From: Flaccisagitta enflata
Lineage: Eukaryota; Chaetognatha; Sagittoidea; Aphragmophora
Assembly (NCBI GenBank): GCA_965153355.1
Contig: OZ231126.1
Span: forward strand, 66,712,001-66,776,000
DNA length: 64,000 nucleotides
Reading direction: 5' to 3'
Below, piece after piece: positions 1 to 10,588 of this stretch. Each line of letters starts with the position of its first letter. Position 1 is the first letter of the stretch. The notes under the pieces are model-generated. The model was not told where the DNA came from. It did no database searches and saw only the letters and a program-made list of their open reading frames with translations. Made by a program: the position numbers and the translations under genes.

Positions 1-700
1 TTTCAATGGCGCAATCAACCCTTTAAAAGTGCGTCTTTTTTTTTAATTCATATAGTATCTTAAATCAAGCCCCGAGATCTTGCCTTTTATTGTTGTCGCC
101 TAGTCGGTGTAGCTAAATACTGATGTTTGTAACTTCCCAACTGTATGCCCACTGACTAATACGCAACATTGGTAGTCGTTATTTGGGCAGCGTTTTAGCA
201 AGTATTAGCGTGAAGAATCAAATAAATAACATGTACAGGAAGCATGACATGTAGGCCTTTGTTATGGATGAGTCTTTGTAAAACGCTTAGTTCAATAAAC
301 AGGCTTCAATATTTATTTTACGATGAAATGAGACCGTATACATCTAAAAAAAACAACCCGTCAGAAAAAAGCTAATTTGCTCCTGTAATGTTTTGCCCTT
401 TTCAGTTTCTACTTTGAAAAAGGAGAGTTGAAAATCTTCTAAGGATAATTTGCGGGAATACTAGTGCACTTCCCGGGCCAATGAGATCCTTACGATTGGT
501 GAGCAATAAGATTAAAACCGCGCAGCACTTACTGGGCACTATCCATCGGCGAGTATCCTATATTATCCTTTGGTCGATTAGTAAATAGCTGTTACCTGGA
601 TTATCAATTACTACTCATTGATGCGGTTAAGATCGGTTATGGCTACTGACCCTTCTTCTCTTCCTCTTCCACCTCTTCCTCCTCCTACCAGAAAGTCGCC
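1..700. other. No gene recognised; ordinary AT-rich sequence
   Basis: No convincing coding sequence, RNA gene or transposon end is visible. The word TTACTGGGCACTA occurs near 529 and again near 1379, which may be chance or an old repeat. Confidence 0.5.
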
Positions 701-740
701 TGTAAACTTTGCTTTTCTCTATGGCGATCTATTCATCAAT

Positions 741-1016
<276 letters not shown>

Positions 1017-1614
1017 CTTGACATATGCATCCATCATATGTAATGATCAATTTTTTATTTTTTTTTTCAAAAAAAAAAAAAGATAAAAAAAGAAAGAATA
1101 TATGAAAAAAAATTATATGCAAAAATGAATTATACATAAATGAGAAACTAAAACTAAAAGAATGCATTATTTTTTTTCCTTCAAATATCATCGCTATTTT
1201 TGGGTGATCAACAATTTTGCATCATGCAAAAAAAATGTCAGTTTCTTTAAAAAGTAATCGATGATAACCGCATCCAAAAGTCGGTTAAAGCAGTGTCCGA
1301 ACCGAACCTATATTCGCGATTATTAATTAATTAATTGAACCTAATTGAACCGTTATCTAGTAGCCAGATCGCCGAACTTTACTGGGCACTACTTGTCCTT
1401 CCCCCATGAATATACGGGTCGTTTTTTCAGATGACAAAAGGTTTTAAAGCGTGATTTTGCCCCCCCCCCCGCCACCGAAAAAAGGGAAACAAAAGAGGGA
1501 AAAGACGTTGCCTGAAACCAACGGAGACACGGAGAAAGATAAGCCAACTGTCTGCTTGGACAAACCCACCGTCCTTCATTGTGAAAAATTAATAGACAGG
1601 CGGCAAGACGAAGT

Positions 1615-1617
<3 letters not shown>
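1017..1617. other. No gene recognised
   Basis: AT-rich sequence with A and T runs, a short TTAA repeat near 1322-1335 and a C run at 1460-1470. No coding or RNA signal was found. Confidence 0.5.

Positions 1618-1672
<55 letters not shown>
1618..1672. repeat. (GA)n microsatellite
   Basis: About 55 bp of uninterrupted GA dinucleotides, 65 bp before the large CA array. Confidence 0.95.
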
Positions 1673-1673
<1 letters not shown>

Positions 1674-1736
1674 CGCAATAAAAATGCTTTAATTTCCCAA
1701 ATGAGTGTATAGGGCAGAATTCGTGAGTGCCAGCCG

Positions 1737-2165
<429 letters not shown>

Positions 2166-2400
2166 CACTATCATGTACCACAAGTCCAACATACACAAAA
2201 AAGAAAAGAAATGTGAGCCTCGGCACATTAGTGGGTGTTTGTCGAGAGGCGAATTGGTTAAGACAGGATTCATCAATCAAAGACAGTGAAAAGATCTTGG
2301 TGCCAGTGATGGATGGTCATTGTCGAAAGAGAGAGAGAGAGAGAAAGAGAAGCGGTCACGTGACCACCGCTCAAAAGGTCACGTGATACAAACGCGCATG

Positions 2401-2610
2401 AAGGCGAGGGTGCCAAGTGGAGGGTCAAAATGTTGGGTCAGGTCCGGACATCGAAGCGTGGTCAAGCCCATTGGGAGGCCAGCGTGGGTGATAAGAGAGA
2501 AGGATGAAAAGGTGTGGGTGCCAAGTGAAGGGTCAAAATGTTGGGTCCGGTGCAGACATCGAAGCGTGGTCAAGCCCACCAGGAGGCGAGCATGGGTGAT
2601 GGATAGCTTG
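2401..2610. repeat. 108-bp satellite, left block
   Basis: About two units of a satellite whose repeating landmarks are GTGCCAAGTG, GGGTCAAAATG, GACATCGAAGCGTGG and TCAAGCCCA. The block stops at the left end of the palindromic element at 2613 and resumes after it. Confidence 0.9.
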
Positions 2611-2612
2611 TA

Positions 2613-3203
2613 CCTAAATGACAAAAAGCAATAAAATAAACATTCTACGTGCAGATCATGTTGTGGGACTGTCTCAGGCTTCTAATGAAATCAATATTGG
2701 CTTTAAAATTCTACTTTAGGGTGGCCGCGCCTTACCTTCTATAAACCCTACCCCTATAGGAAATCCAAAATTTCAAAGTTCTCAAATTCCAATTCTGACT
2801 GCAGATTTGGAATCTGCAGAGAAAACTGTCAATTGAAAGTGTTTTCCTTTTTTTGAAATATCGCGAAACATACCTTTCCTTTTAATTTCTTTGTAAAATC
2901 ATTGAACTTACCTTTTTTAAAAACCTTTAGCGTGGATTTTGATGATGATTCCGAAGGAATTTAAAAAAAAGAAAAGCACTTTCAACAGACAATTTTTCAT
3001 GCAGATTTCAAATCTGCAGTCAAAATTTTGATTTGAGCAATTTGAAATTTCTAGTTTCTTATTGACCCATGGGAAGTTCAAGGTAAGGCGCGGAAAGTAA
3101 GATGTAAACTTTTGAAGCTGAAAATGATGATAATAGAAGCCCAAGACAGCCACAACATGATCTGCTCGTAGAATGTCGATTTTTTTTGTTTTAGTCATTT
3201 CAG
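2613..3203. mobile_element. Palindromic TA-flanked element (mariner/Tc1-type MITE) inside the 108-bp satellite
   Basis: The two halves are diverged inverted copies. CATTCTACGTGCAGATCATG on the left pairs with CATGATCTGCTCGTAGAATG on the right, and the match continues for about 250 bp per arm, including CTGCAGATTTG. TA sits directly outside both ends (2611-2612 and 3204-3205). Satellite units lie on both sides, so this inserted into the array. A TA duplication with long inverted repeats fits a non-autonomous Tc1/mariner element; no transposase is present. Confidence 0.8.
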
Positions 3204-3227
3204 TACACGCTAGTGATGGAAGAAAAG

Positions 3228-4091
3228 GAGGAAAGGTGTGGGTGCCAAGTGGAGGGTCAAAATTCCGGATCAGGTCCGGACATTGAAGTGTGGTCAAGCC
3301 CATTGGGAGGCTAGTTGAGGGTTGATGAAGGGGGAGGGGGAAGAATGGTGAGGGTACCAAGTGGAGGGTCAAAATGCTGGATCAGTTCCGGACACCGAAG
3401 CGTGGTCAAGCCCACCGGGAGGCGAGCATCAGTGATGGAAGAGAAGGAGGAAAGGATGTGGGTGCCAAGTGGAGGGTCAAAATGTTGGGTCAGGTCCGGA
3501 CATCGAAGCGTGGTCAAGCCCACCGGGAGGCCAGCGTGGGTGATAAGAGAGAAGGAGGAAAAGGTGTGGGTGCCAAGTGGAGGGTCAAAATGTTGGGTCA
3601 GGTCCGGACATCGAAGCGTGGTCAAGCCCACCGGGAGGCCAGCGTGGGTGATAAGAGAGAAGGATGAAAAGGTGTGGGTGCCAAGTGAAGGGTAAAAATG
3701 TTGGGTCTGGTGCAGACATCGAAGCGTGGTCAAGCCCACCGGGAGGCCACCGTGGGTGATAAGAGAGAAGGATGAAAAGGTGTGGGTGCCAAGTGAAGGG
3801 TCAAAATGCTGGATCAGGTGCAGACATCGAAGCGTGGTCATGCCCATCGGGAGGCCAGCGTGGGTGATAAGAGAGAAGGATGAAAAGGTGTGGGTGCCAA
3901 GTGAAGGGTCAAAGTGTTGGGTCAGGTGCAGACATCGAAGCGTGGTCAAGCCCACCGGGAGGCCAGCGTGGGTGATAAGAGAGAAGGAGGAAAAGGTGTG
4001 GGTGCCAAGTGAAGGGTCAAAATGTTGGGTCAGGTCTGGACATCGAAGCGTGGTCATGCTCACCGGGAGGCGAGCCACCACGTAATCTGAG
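3228..4091. repeat. 108-bp satellite, main block
   Basis: Successive GTGGGTGCC landmarks at 3458, 3566, 3674, 3782, 3890 and 3998 are exactly 108 bp apart. Since 108 is 36 codons, open frames run through the array on both strands; they are by-products. The first units, 3228-3440, are more diverged. Confidence 0.95.
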
Positions 4092-4109
4092 ATGAGATTA
4101 AAACCCGGG

Positions 4110-4366
4110 GTATACTTGGGTATTTGGGTATGCTTGGGTATTGCTTGGGTATTGCTTGGGTATTGCTTGGGTATTGCTAGGGTATTGCTTGGGTATTGCT
4201 TGGGTATGCTCGGGTATGCCCGGGTATTACTTTGGCATTGCTTTAGTATCGCTCGGGAATGCTCGGGTATTTAGGTATGCTCGGGTATTGCTTGGGTATT
4301 GCCTGGGTATTGCTCGGGTATTGCGAGGGTATTTTTAGGTATGCTTGGGTATTGCTCGGGTATTAA
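4110..4366. repeat. 11-bp minisatellite, unit TTGGGTATTGC
   Basis: More than 20 units of an 11-bp motif, with some 6-bp variants (GGGTATGCTC), lying inside the 108-bp satellite: satellite copies resume at 4395. Confidence 0.92.
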
Positions 4367-4394
4367 TCTCACATTTTTCTAATAAAGATTACCA

Positions 4395-4630
4395 GGTGCG
4401 AGCGTGGGTGATGGAAGAGAAGGAGAAAAGGATGTGGGTGCCAAGTGGAGGGTCAAAATTCTGGATCAGGTCCGGACATGGAAGTTGTTAAGCCCATTGG
4501 GAGGCTAGTTGAGGGTTGATGAAGGGGGAGGGGGAAGAATGGTGAGGGTACCAAGTGGAGGGTCAAAATGCTGGATCAGTTCCAGACACCGAAGCGTGGT
4601 CAAGCCCACCGGGAGGCGAGCATGGGTGAT
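4395..4630. repeat. 108-bp satellite, third block
   Basis: Two diverged units with the same landmarks (GGTGCCAAGTGGAGGGTC, GGACACCGAAGCGTGG). They resemble the units at 3228-3440 more than the central homogeneous units. Confidence 0.88.
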
Positions 4631-4870
4631 GCATAAGGCAGATCGGCCAATTTTTTTATTTAACATCAACTAGTTCGACAAATATTGACCTCACCAGGTT
4701 TTTTTAATTTGATCCAAAAAGATGCAATTATACTTATCATGTCCACTGATGCTGTTGCACTTTTTACTTGTGTCGTAAGATTTTAAAAATCAATTCTCAT
4801 TTAGATTTTTGATCCCCTGAATAAAGTCAATGCATTTGAAACACAGTAATCATCCCAGGAATCAGGTCTT
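4631..4870. other. Non-satellite spacer
   Basis: AT-rich sequence separating the last two satellite blocks. No transposon ends could be assigned. Confidence 0.4.
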
Positions 4871-4874
4871 TCAA

Positions 4875-4990
4875 TCGAAATGGAAGAGTGGGAGGAAAGG
4901 GAGTGGGTGCCAAGTGGAGGGTCAAAATGTTGGATCAGGTCCGGACATCGAAGCATGGTCAAGCCCATCGGGAGGCTAAATGAGGGTTGG
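4875..4990. repeat. 108-bp satellite, isolated last unit
   Basis: One diverged unit (GTGGGTGCCAAGTGGAGG, GGACATCGAAGCATGG). It is followed by a short GGCGTC/CATTGGCGTC repeat at 5000-5050. Confidence 0.85.
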
Positions 4991-5191
4991 CCTCTCAGTT
5001 GGTGTCATTGGCGTCTTAGGTGGCGTCATTGGCGTCTTCTGGCATTGGCGGGAGTTTGAGAGAGCGGCGTTGAATGCTTCCGAAAAAACTATTCATCGTC
5101 TTTGACCAAAAGAGTCCAATCTCCTAATCTCCCTTTTCATCTCCAGATTCTCCATTTTCTCTTCATTCTTCTCTTGGCCCTTTTCTGAGTC

Positions 5192-5411
5192 ATGGTCTTC
5201 TTCTTCTTCTTCTTCTTCTTCTTCTTCTTCTTCTTCTTCTTCTTCTTCTTCTTCTTCTTCTTCTTCTTCTTCTTCTTCTTCTTCTTCTTCTTCTTCTTCT
5301 TCTTCTTCTTCTTCTTCTTCTTCTTCTTCTTCTTCTTCTTCTTCTTCTTCTTCTTCTTCTTCTTCTTCTTCTTCTTCTTCTTCTTCTTCTTCTTCTTCTT
5401 CTTCTTCTTCA

Positions 5412-5442
<31 letters not shown>

Positions 5443-5481
5443 CTTCTTCTTCTTCTTCTTCTTCTTCTTCTTCTTCTTCTT

Positions 5482-5512
<31 letters not shown>
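5192..5512. repeat. (TTC)n microsatellite, about 320 bp
   Basis: Nearly perfect TTC/GAA triplets with one interruption near 5410. Poly-Phe, poly-Leu, poly-Ser or poly-Lys frames here are artefacts. The tract abuts a family A element at 5516. Confidence 0.97.
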
Positions 5513-5515
5513 GTC

Positions 5516-5745
5516 TTAGTTGCAGACACGCAACTCTATAAGAGGCTTTGTCCATCCATCGGTCCGTTCATCCATCGGTCCGTCCGTCGGTCCGTCCGTC
5601 GATCCATGGTGATTGAGATGAAAAGTGGAATAACGAGCGTTTCAAGCACTTTTTGTGAATGTTTGTGTGTGAAGTAAGGGACTAAGGGGATTGAGGTGTG
5701 GATGGGGGTTGGACGCCCCAGCCCATCCGTCCGCAACGATATTGT
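5516..5745 (+). mobile_element. Family A hairpin-ended element (AGTTGC subtype)
   Basis: Begins TTAGTTGCAGACACGCAACT, a hairpin, followed by CTCTATAAGAGGC, a run of GGTCCGTC-like units, then near the end CCATCCGTCCGCAAC. The distal GTCCGCAAC is the inverted copy of the first word. The distal GGCC hairpin seen in better copies is missing, and TTTTTC/TTC repeats follow directly. Confidence 0.75.
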
Positions 5746-5932
5746 TCTTTTTCTTATTCTTATTCTTTTTCTTTTTCTTTTTCTTTTTCTTTTTCTTTTT
5801 CTTTTTCTTTTTCTTTTTCTTTTTCTTTTTCTTCTTCTTCTTCCTCCTCTTCCTCTTTTTCTTCTTCTTCTTCTTCTTCTTCTTCTTCTTCTTCTTCTTC
5901 TTCTTCTTCTTCTTCTTCTTCTTCTTCTTCTT

Positions 5933-5965
<33 letters not shown>

Positions 5966-6150
5966 CTTCTTCTTCTTCTTCTTCTTCTTCTTCTATATTT
6001 CTTCTTTTTATTCCACTTCTCCGACAGACTTACACACACAAAGAGACCATTTTTGGGCCTCTTTACCATTGACTTTATCCGCCTTCTTCTCTTTTTTCTT
6101 CCTCCTCCTCCTCCTCCTCCTCCAGCTCCTCCTCTTCTTCTTCTTCATCT
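5746..6150. repeat. Compound pyrimidine tract (CTTTTT)n, (CTT)n, (CCT)n
   Basis: Hexamer CTTTTT units to about 5830, CTT triplets to about 6000, a short unique spacer, then CCT and CTT triplets at 6100-6150. All long frames here are repeat translations. Confidence 0.93.
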
Positions 6151-6263
6151 TCTAGCGTTTGATTGATGGGACGTCTTGGTGCCACCTCCGTTTCTCGGCC
6201 ATTTGTCATTCCGCCAATGACAAGCAACATAAAAGGAGATCAGAACCAATGACGGCTCTCCGA

Positions 6264-6345
6264 TTTCAAGCCCCACCTTACCCTTTCCCTTACCCTTCCC
6301 CTTCCTCTTCCCCTTACCGTTAACCTTACCCTTAACCTCACTTTT
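6264..6345. repeat. Degenerate CCCTTA-type hexamer tract
   Basis: About 80 bp of CCCTTA, CCCTTC and AACCTTACC units, resembling decayed telomere-like sequence on the C-rich strand. Confidence 0.6.
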
Positions 6346-6420
6346 CCCCATTTACTCATCTACTTCATTGTTACAAAGTACCTTCAATTCCCGACTATCT
6401 CACAAAAGAAGCAATAATGT

Positions 6421-7471
6421 TTTTAGTCGCGTGCACACGACTCTATGACCCACTCTGTCGGTCAGTTGGTCCGTCGGTCCGTTGGGGTTGGGGTTAAACT
6501 GTATGTCTTGTTTATGTCTGGTTTATCTGGTTAACGTCTGGTTTATGTCTGGTTTATGTCTGGTTTATGTCTGGTTTATGTCTGGTTTATGTCTGGTTTA
6601 TGTCTGGTTGAAGTCTGGTTTAAGACTGGTTTGGTTTGGTTTGGTTTAAGTTTCAAGTAAGTTTGGTTAAGGTCTGGTTTAAGTCTCGTTTAAGTCTGGT
6701 TCAGTACTAGTTTTATTCTGGTTTAAGTCTGGTTTATGTCTGGTTTAAGTCTGGTTTAAGTCTGCTTTATGTCTGCCTAAAGTCTGCTTTAAGTTTGCTT
6801 TAAGTCTGCTTTATGTCTGCTTTAAGACTGCTTTAAGTCTGCTTTAGGTCTGGTTTATGTCTGGTTCATGTCTGGTTTAAGTTTGGTTTAAGTCTGGTTT
6901 AATTCTGGTTTAAGTCTGCTTCAAGTCTGCTTTATGTCTGGTTTATGTCTGGTTCATGTCTGGTTTAATTCTGGTTTAAGTCTGGTTTATGTCTGGTTTA
7001 AGTCTGCTTCAAGTCTGCTTTGAGTCTGATTTATGTCCGCCTAAAGTCTGCTTTAAGTTTGCTTTAAGTCTGCTTTAAGTCTGCTTTAAGTCTGCTTTAA
7101 GTCTGCTTTAAGTCTGGTTCATGTCTGGTTTAAGCCTGGTATAAGTCTGGTTTAAGTCGGGTTTATGTCGGATTTAAATCTGGTTTAGGTCTGGTTTAAG
7201 TCCGGTTTACGTCTGGTTTAAGTCTGGTTTAAGTCTGGTTTATGTTTGGTTAAGGTCTGGTTTATGTCTTAAGTCTTGTTTAAGTCTGGTTTAAGCCTGG
7301 TTTAAGTCTGGTTTAAGTCAATCAAGTCAATTTAGTCATTTCTAATATTTCTCCCTATTCAGTCATGTTGATTGAGTCGATAAAGAGATACAATGAGGAG
7401 ATACATTAAGAAGTCAGGTCAATTCAGTTAATTATGTCTCGCACGCGACTTATAGGTTTTGGCCTTGTTTT
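6421..7471 (+). mobile_element. Family A element with long internal 11-bp array
   Basis: Starts TTTTAGTCGCGTGCACACGACTC, written here in two parts as TTTTAGTCGCGTGC and ACACGACTC, then GGTCCGTC-like units. It ends with GCACGCGACTTATAGG and GGCCTTGTT. The interior at about 6515-7315 is an array of GTCTGGTTTAT/GTCTGGTTTAA units of 11 bp, with GTCTGCTTTAA variants. The terminal word and its distal inverted copy (AGTCGCGTGC and GCACGCGACT) match exactly. Confidence 0.85.
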
Positions 7472-7877
7472 GCGATAATCAGCCTTTTGTATATTTCTGT
7501 CATGATTACTATTCCAAGTCCGGAAATTTTGACTGTCAGAATCCGGTGCACTTTTTTTTTTCTAAAAAATTTCGCCAGCGCAAAGCTCAATTTCAAGCAA
7601 ACTCGAGCTAAAAGAAATGAAACCCAACCTACCCCTAATCCCAAATCTTGCTCTAACTTCAACCCCATCCCCTTTTTTGACCCAAACCTTACCCCTAGCC
7701 TAAGGGACTGAGAATCTAATGATAAGATTAAGGATGGGTAAATGCGGATGTACTTGGGAAACTGGAGAATCAGTGAAGAAAGAACCCCGAGATGTACCAG
7801 ATCGAGCTGCTTTTATAGGCGAGAGAGAGAAGAGAGAGAAGCGGAGTGATGTTCTTTCCGGTCGCAAGCCCTGAATT
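7472..7877. other. No gene recognised; includes a degenerate CCCTAA-like tract
   Basis: Between 7620 and 7712 the sequence is rich in CCCTAA, CCCCTA and AACCC words, similar in character to the G-rich tracts at 16.2 and 27.3 kb. The rest is unremarkable. Confidence 0.45.
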
Positions 7878-7998
7878 GTCAACTTGGTAACTTATTAACT
7901 TGTTAACTTGTTCACTTGTTCCCTTGTTAACTTGTTCACTTGTTAACTTATTAACTTGTTAACTTGTTAACTTGCTAACTTATTAGCTTATTAATTTG
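7878..7998. repeat. Minisatellite (TTAACTTG)n
   Basis: About 13 units of an 8-9-bp motif (TTAACTTGT, TTCACTTGT). Confidence 0.85.
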
Positions 7999-8058
7999 TT
8001 GATCTGCTGACGCTGTCAATCCTTCACATCATTTTTATGCATCTTTGCACGTTTCCTA

Positions 8059-8187
8059 ATCACTCACTCACTCACTCACTCACTCACTCACTCACTCACT
8101 CACCCACTCACTCACTCACTCACTCACTCACTCACTCACTCACTCACTCACTCACTCACTCACTCACTCACTCACCCACTCACTCAC
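8059..8187. repeat. (CACT)n microsatellite
   Basis: About 32 tetranucleotide units with two CACC substitutions. Confidence 0.97.
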
Positions 8188-9127
8188 AGAATAATCAGGA
8201 GTCCTGATTCAGGACACATGCTCGATTACCGTGAAATTTTCATGCGTTATAAAACAAGAACAGGAATGTCAAGCAAACGTAGAGGCCTCAACCAACGGAT
8301 TTCACACTTTTGATACTTGTTAGAGGAGATATTCCGTGGCGTTCCTTTACAACGTATCAAACCGCCAAAAATTGTTTCAAAAATGCAAAAATATGGATTA
8401 TTGTAACAAAAATTATCAATTTTTGTCACAAAAATGCTTGCATAGGCCGTTTTGAAACGGGCGTTCTTAAGCAGTTTTAAAACAATCTTTTATTTTCGTT
8501 TCAAAACCACAAGTATGCGCAACTTTTGAAACGAATATTGAGGCATAGTTGCCGTTTCAAAACTTTGCATTTCTAAAGTTTTAAAACCATGAGATTTTTG
8601 CGTTTCAAAATGCTTGAAAACAGCGCTAAAGTAGCGGCCAGCAAGGGAAAAAATCTATATGTCTTTGTGATCTTATCACCTCTTTTACCATTTTGAAAAC
8701 ACAAAAAATTGAAGTATTGAAACTATGAAAAAATGCGTTTAAAAATGGAAATATGGTTATATGCTAGGTGGAACAATTTATCTGACTTTACCCAAACTGA
8801 AATAAATGGAAGAGGGCCCGTTAGCCCTCACTGACTGGCTAATACACGCGCCATTCTTGGTTTTCATTAAGACTGAATCTGATAGACATCCTTTTGGGCA
8901 GCGGCACCAAAGGGGTTGACGACCTATGCTTTCACAAAAGGAGAAAATTCCCCATATGTGTGAAAGCATAAGGGATCGACACCTTGCTTTCCCTTCAACT
9001 TCAAGCAAAACCCACAGACATTCTAACCCTTGCGACTATTTTTATTCTAAAACGGGTTAACTGGTTAATCATGAATGAAAAGAAGATTGAAAGGGCAGAT
9101 AACAGTGATTTTCCTGATCTCTATCAT
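8188..9127. other. No gene recognised; region rich in GTTTTGAAAC words
   Basis: At 8440-8760 the words GTTTCAAAAC, TTTTGAAACG and GCAAAAATATGG recur in both orientations. A comparable stretch occurs at 17450-17910, suggesting a decayed dispersed repeat. At 8890-8910 TTTTGGGCAGCGGCACCAAA resembles 26446-26465. Confidence 0.4.
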
Positions 9128-9297
9128 GGCGAGCACGAGTCGAAAAGTGGGAAAACGAACATTTTAGAAGTTTTTTGTGTATGTGTCTGTGTTGAAAGGG
9201 GCGTTGGGAGGGGCGTTGGGTGTGGATGAGGGTTGGCTCACTTGGCTGCCCCTGCCCACCCGTCCGCAACAATATTGTGACCCCGCGTCACTTGTTA
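9128..9297 (+). mobile_element. Partial family A element, distal half
   Basis: Contains GCGAGCACGAGTCGAAAAG and, near the end, CTGCCCCTGCCCACCCGTCC followed by GCAACAATATTG. This matches the distal part of the element at 5516. The 5' hairpin is not present. Confidence 0.5.
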
Positions 9298-9333
9298 AAA
9301 ACGAGGAGGAGGAAAGTAACGGTCTTGGCAAGG

Positions 9334-9334
<1 letters not shown>

Positions 9335-9393
<59 letters not shown>
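9335..9393. repeat. (GA)n microsatellite
   Basis: About 58 bp of GA dinucleotides. Confidence 0.95.
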
Positions 9394-9395
<2 letters not shown>

Positions 9396-10325
9396 CTTTG
9401 GTCAGTCGATGTGCTGCGATCAAACCGCATTAATGCGGATTGAGCGCAAGCACAAAGACATCAACTGATTCTAGACACAAAGATATAAATGCTTTGTCCT
9501 AAACTAAGCAAAACTGTTAAAATGTTGCTCTTGATGGCAGCATGCAAGCAAAAACAAGATGCGGCGCACGATGCTACAGCCTGTGCTATTTGGGCCAGGC
9601 AATATCTCCTATTATAGATTTGGCTCATTTTTGGTCAGCGACCCCGTGTGATTGATGTCATTTACCATTCGTCATCTGATGATATGTTTTCCTAGTCCTA
9701 GTTTTGCATCACACTTTGTTTTGGTCATTGCTTCAGAGTGTCTGGGCGTGAGACTCTGCCACCACAATTTTCAGACGCGTGCACGGAATGTCATGCTCTA
9801 TGCGAGGTGCTCCAGGTCATTCTGTCGGTCTGTTGGTCTCTCGCTGAAGTATTTCAAAGAAAAGTTGCCTCGGCATCGGCAGGGGGAGGGATGCACAAGG
9901 GCCAAAATTGGTCAAATTCATCTGTACTGAATACAGAGACAGAATAACAACACTACAGACAGACGGAAACAAATACTGCAACAGAGAAATTTCAAGACTA
10001 CTCTCTTTGTTTTATAGGTCAAACAAGTCATGATATTCTCGAAAATGTTTCTTATAAAACTTGGAAAGAAGTTTGACTGGATTTGAAATGAAAACCTGTT
10101 TGTTTAAAACAAAACTATCGCATTGAATGCATAAAGTTTGGTAACAGGAATAAGAAATTGTTATCTAACTTTTTATACGTCGTTGCAAGTCAGGAGCAGG
10201 TATAGTTCAAGTAACTTCCGAGGAGCCACGCTCGTTTTAAAGGTCAGTTATCCTAAGTTTGAATTTGAACAGCCGACTGAAGCCTAGTAGGTAAGGGGAG
10301 TGGGGAAGGACAGGGCCGTAACGGA
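9394..10325. other. No gene recognised
   Basis: Several short open frames occur, but none shows recognisable protein features or supporting splice structure. Confidence 0.45.
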
Positions 10326-10587
10326 TTTTTAGTCGCGTGTTACGCGACTCTATAAGCCACTTTTGGTCTGTCGGTCCGTCGGTCCGTTGGTCCGTCCATC
10401 ACAAAACTGTTTTAAAGGTTTTTTAACGCATTTCTCATGTCTTTGGATGGTAGAAAAGAAACTTAGTGGAGTAAATGGCCATTTCAAATGTCTTTTTTAA
10501 AAAAAAAAAAAACTTGTTTGTCTGTCTGTCTGCCTGACTTTTTTTGAAAATGCCGACGCACGCGACTTAGGTCTAATAATCTTGTTC
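10326..10587 (+). mobile_element. Family A element (AGTCGCG subtype), first of a head-to-tail pair
   Basis: Starts TTTTTAGTCGCGTGTTACG then CGACTCTATAAGCC and GGTCCGTC units. It ends with GCACGCGACTTAGG and CTTGTTC. The next element begins within one or two bases of this end. Confidence 0.85.
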
Positions 10588-10588
10588 A

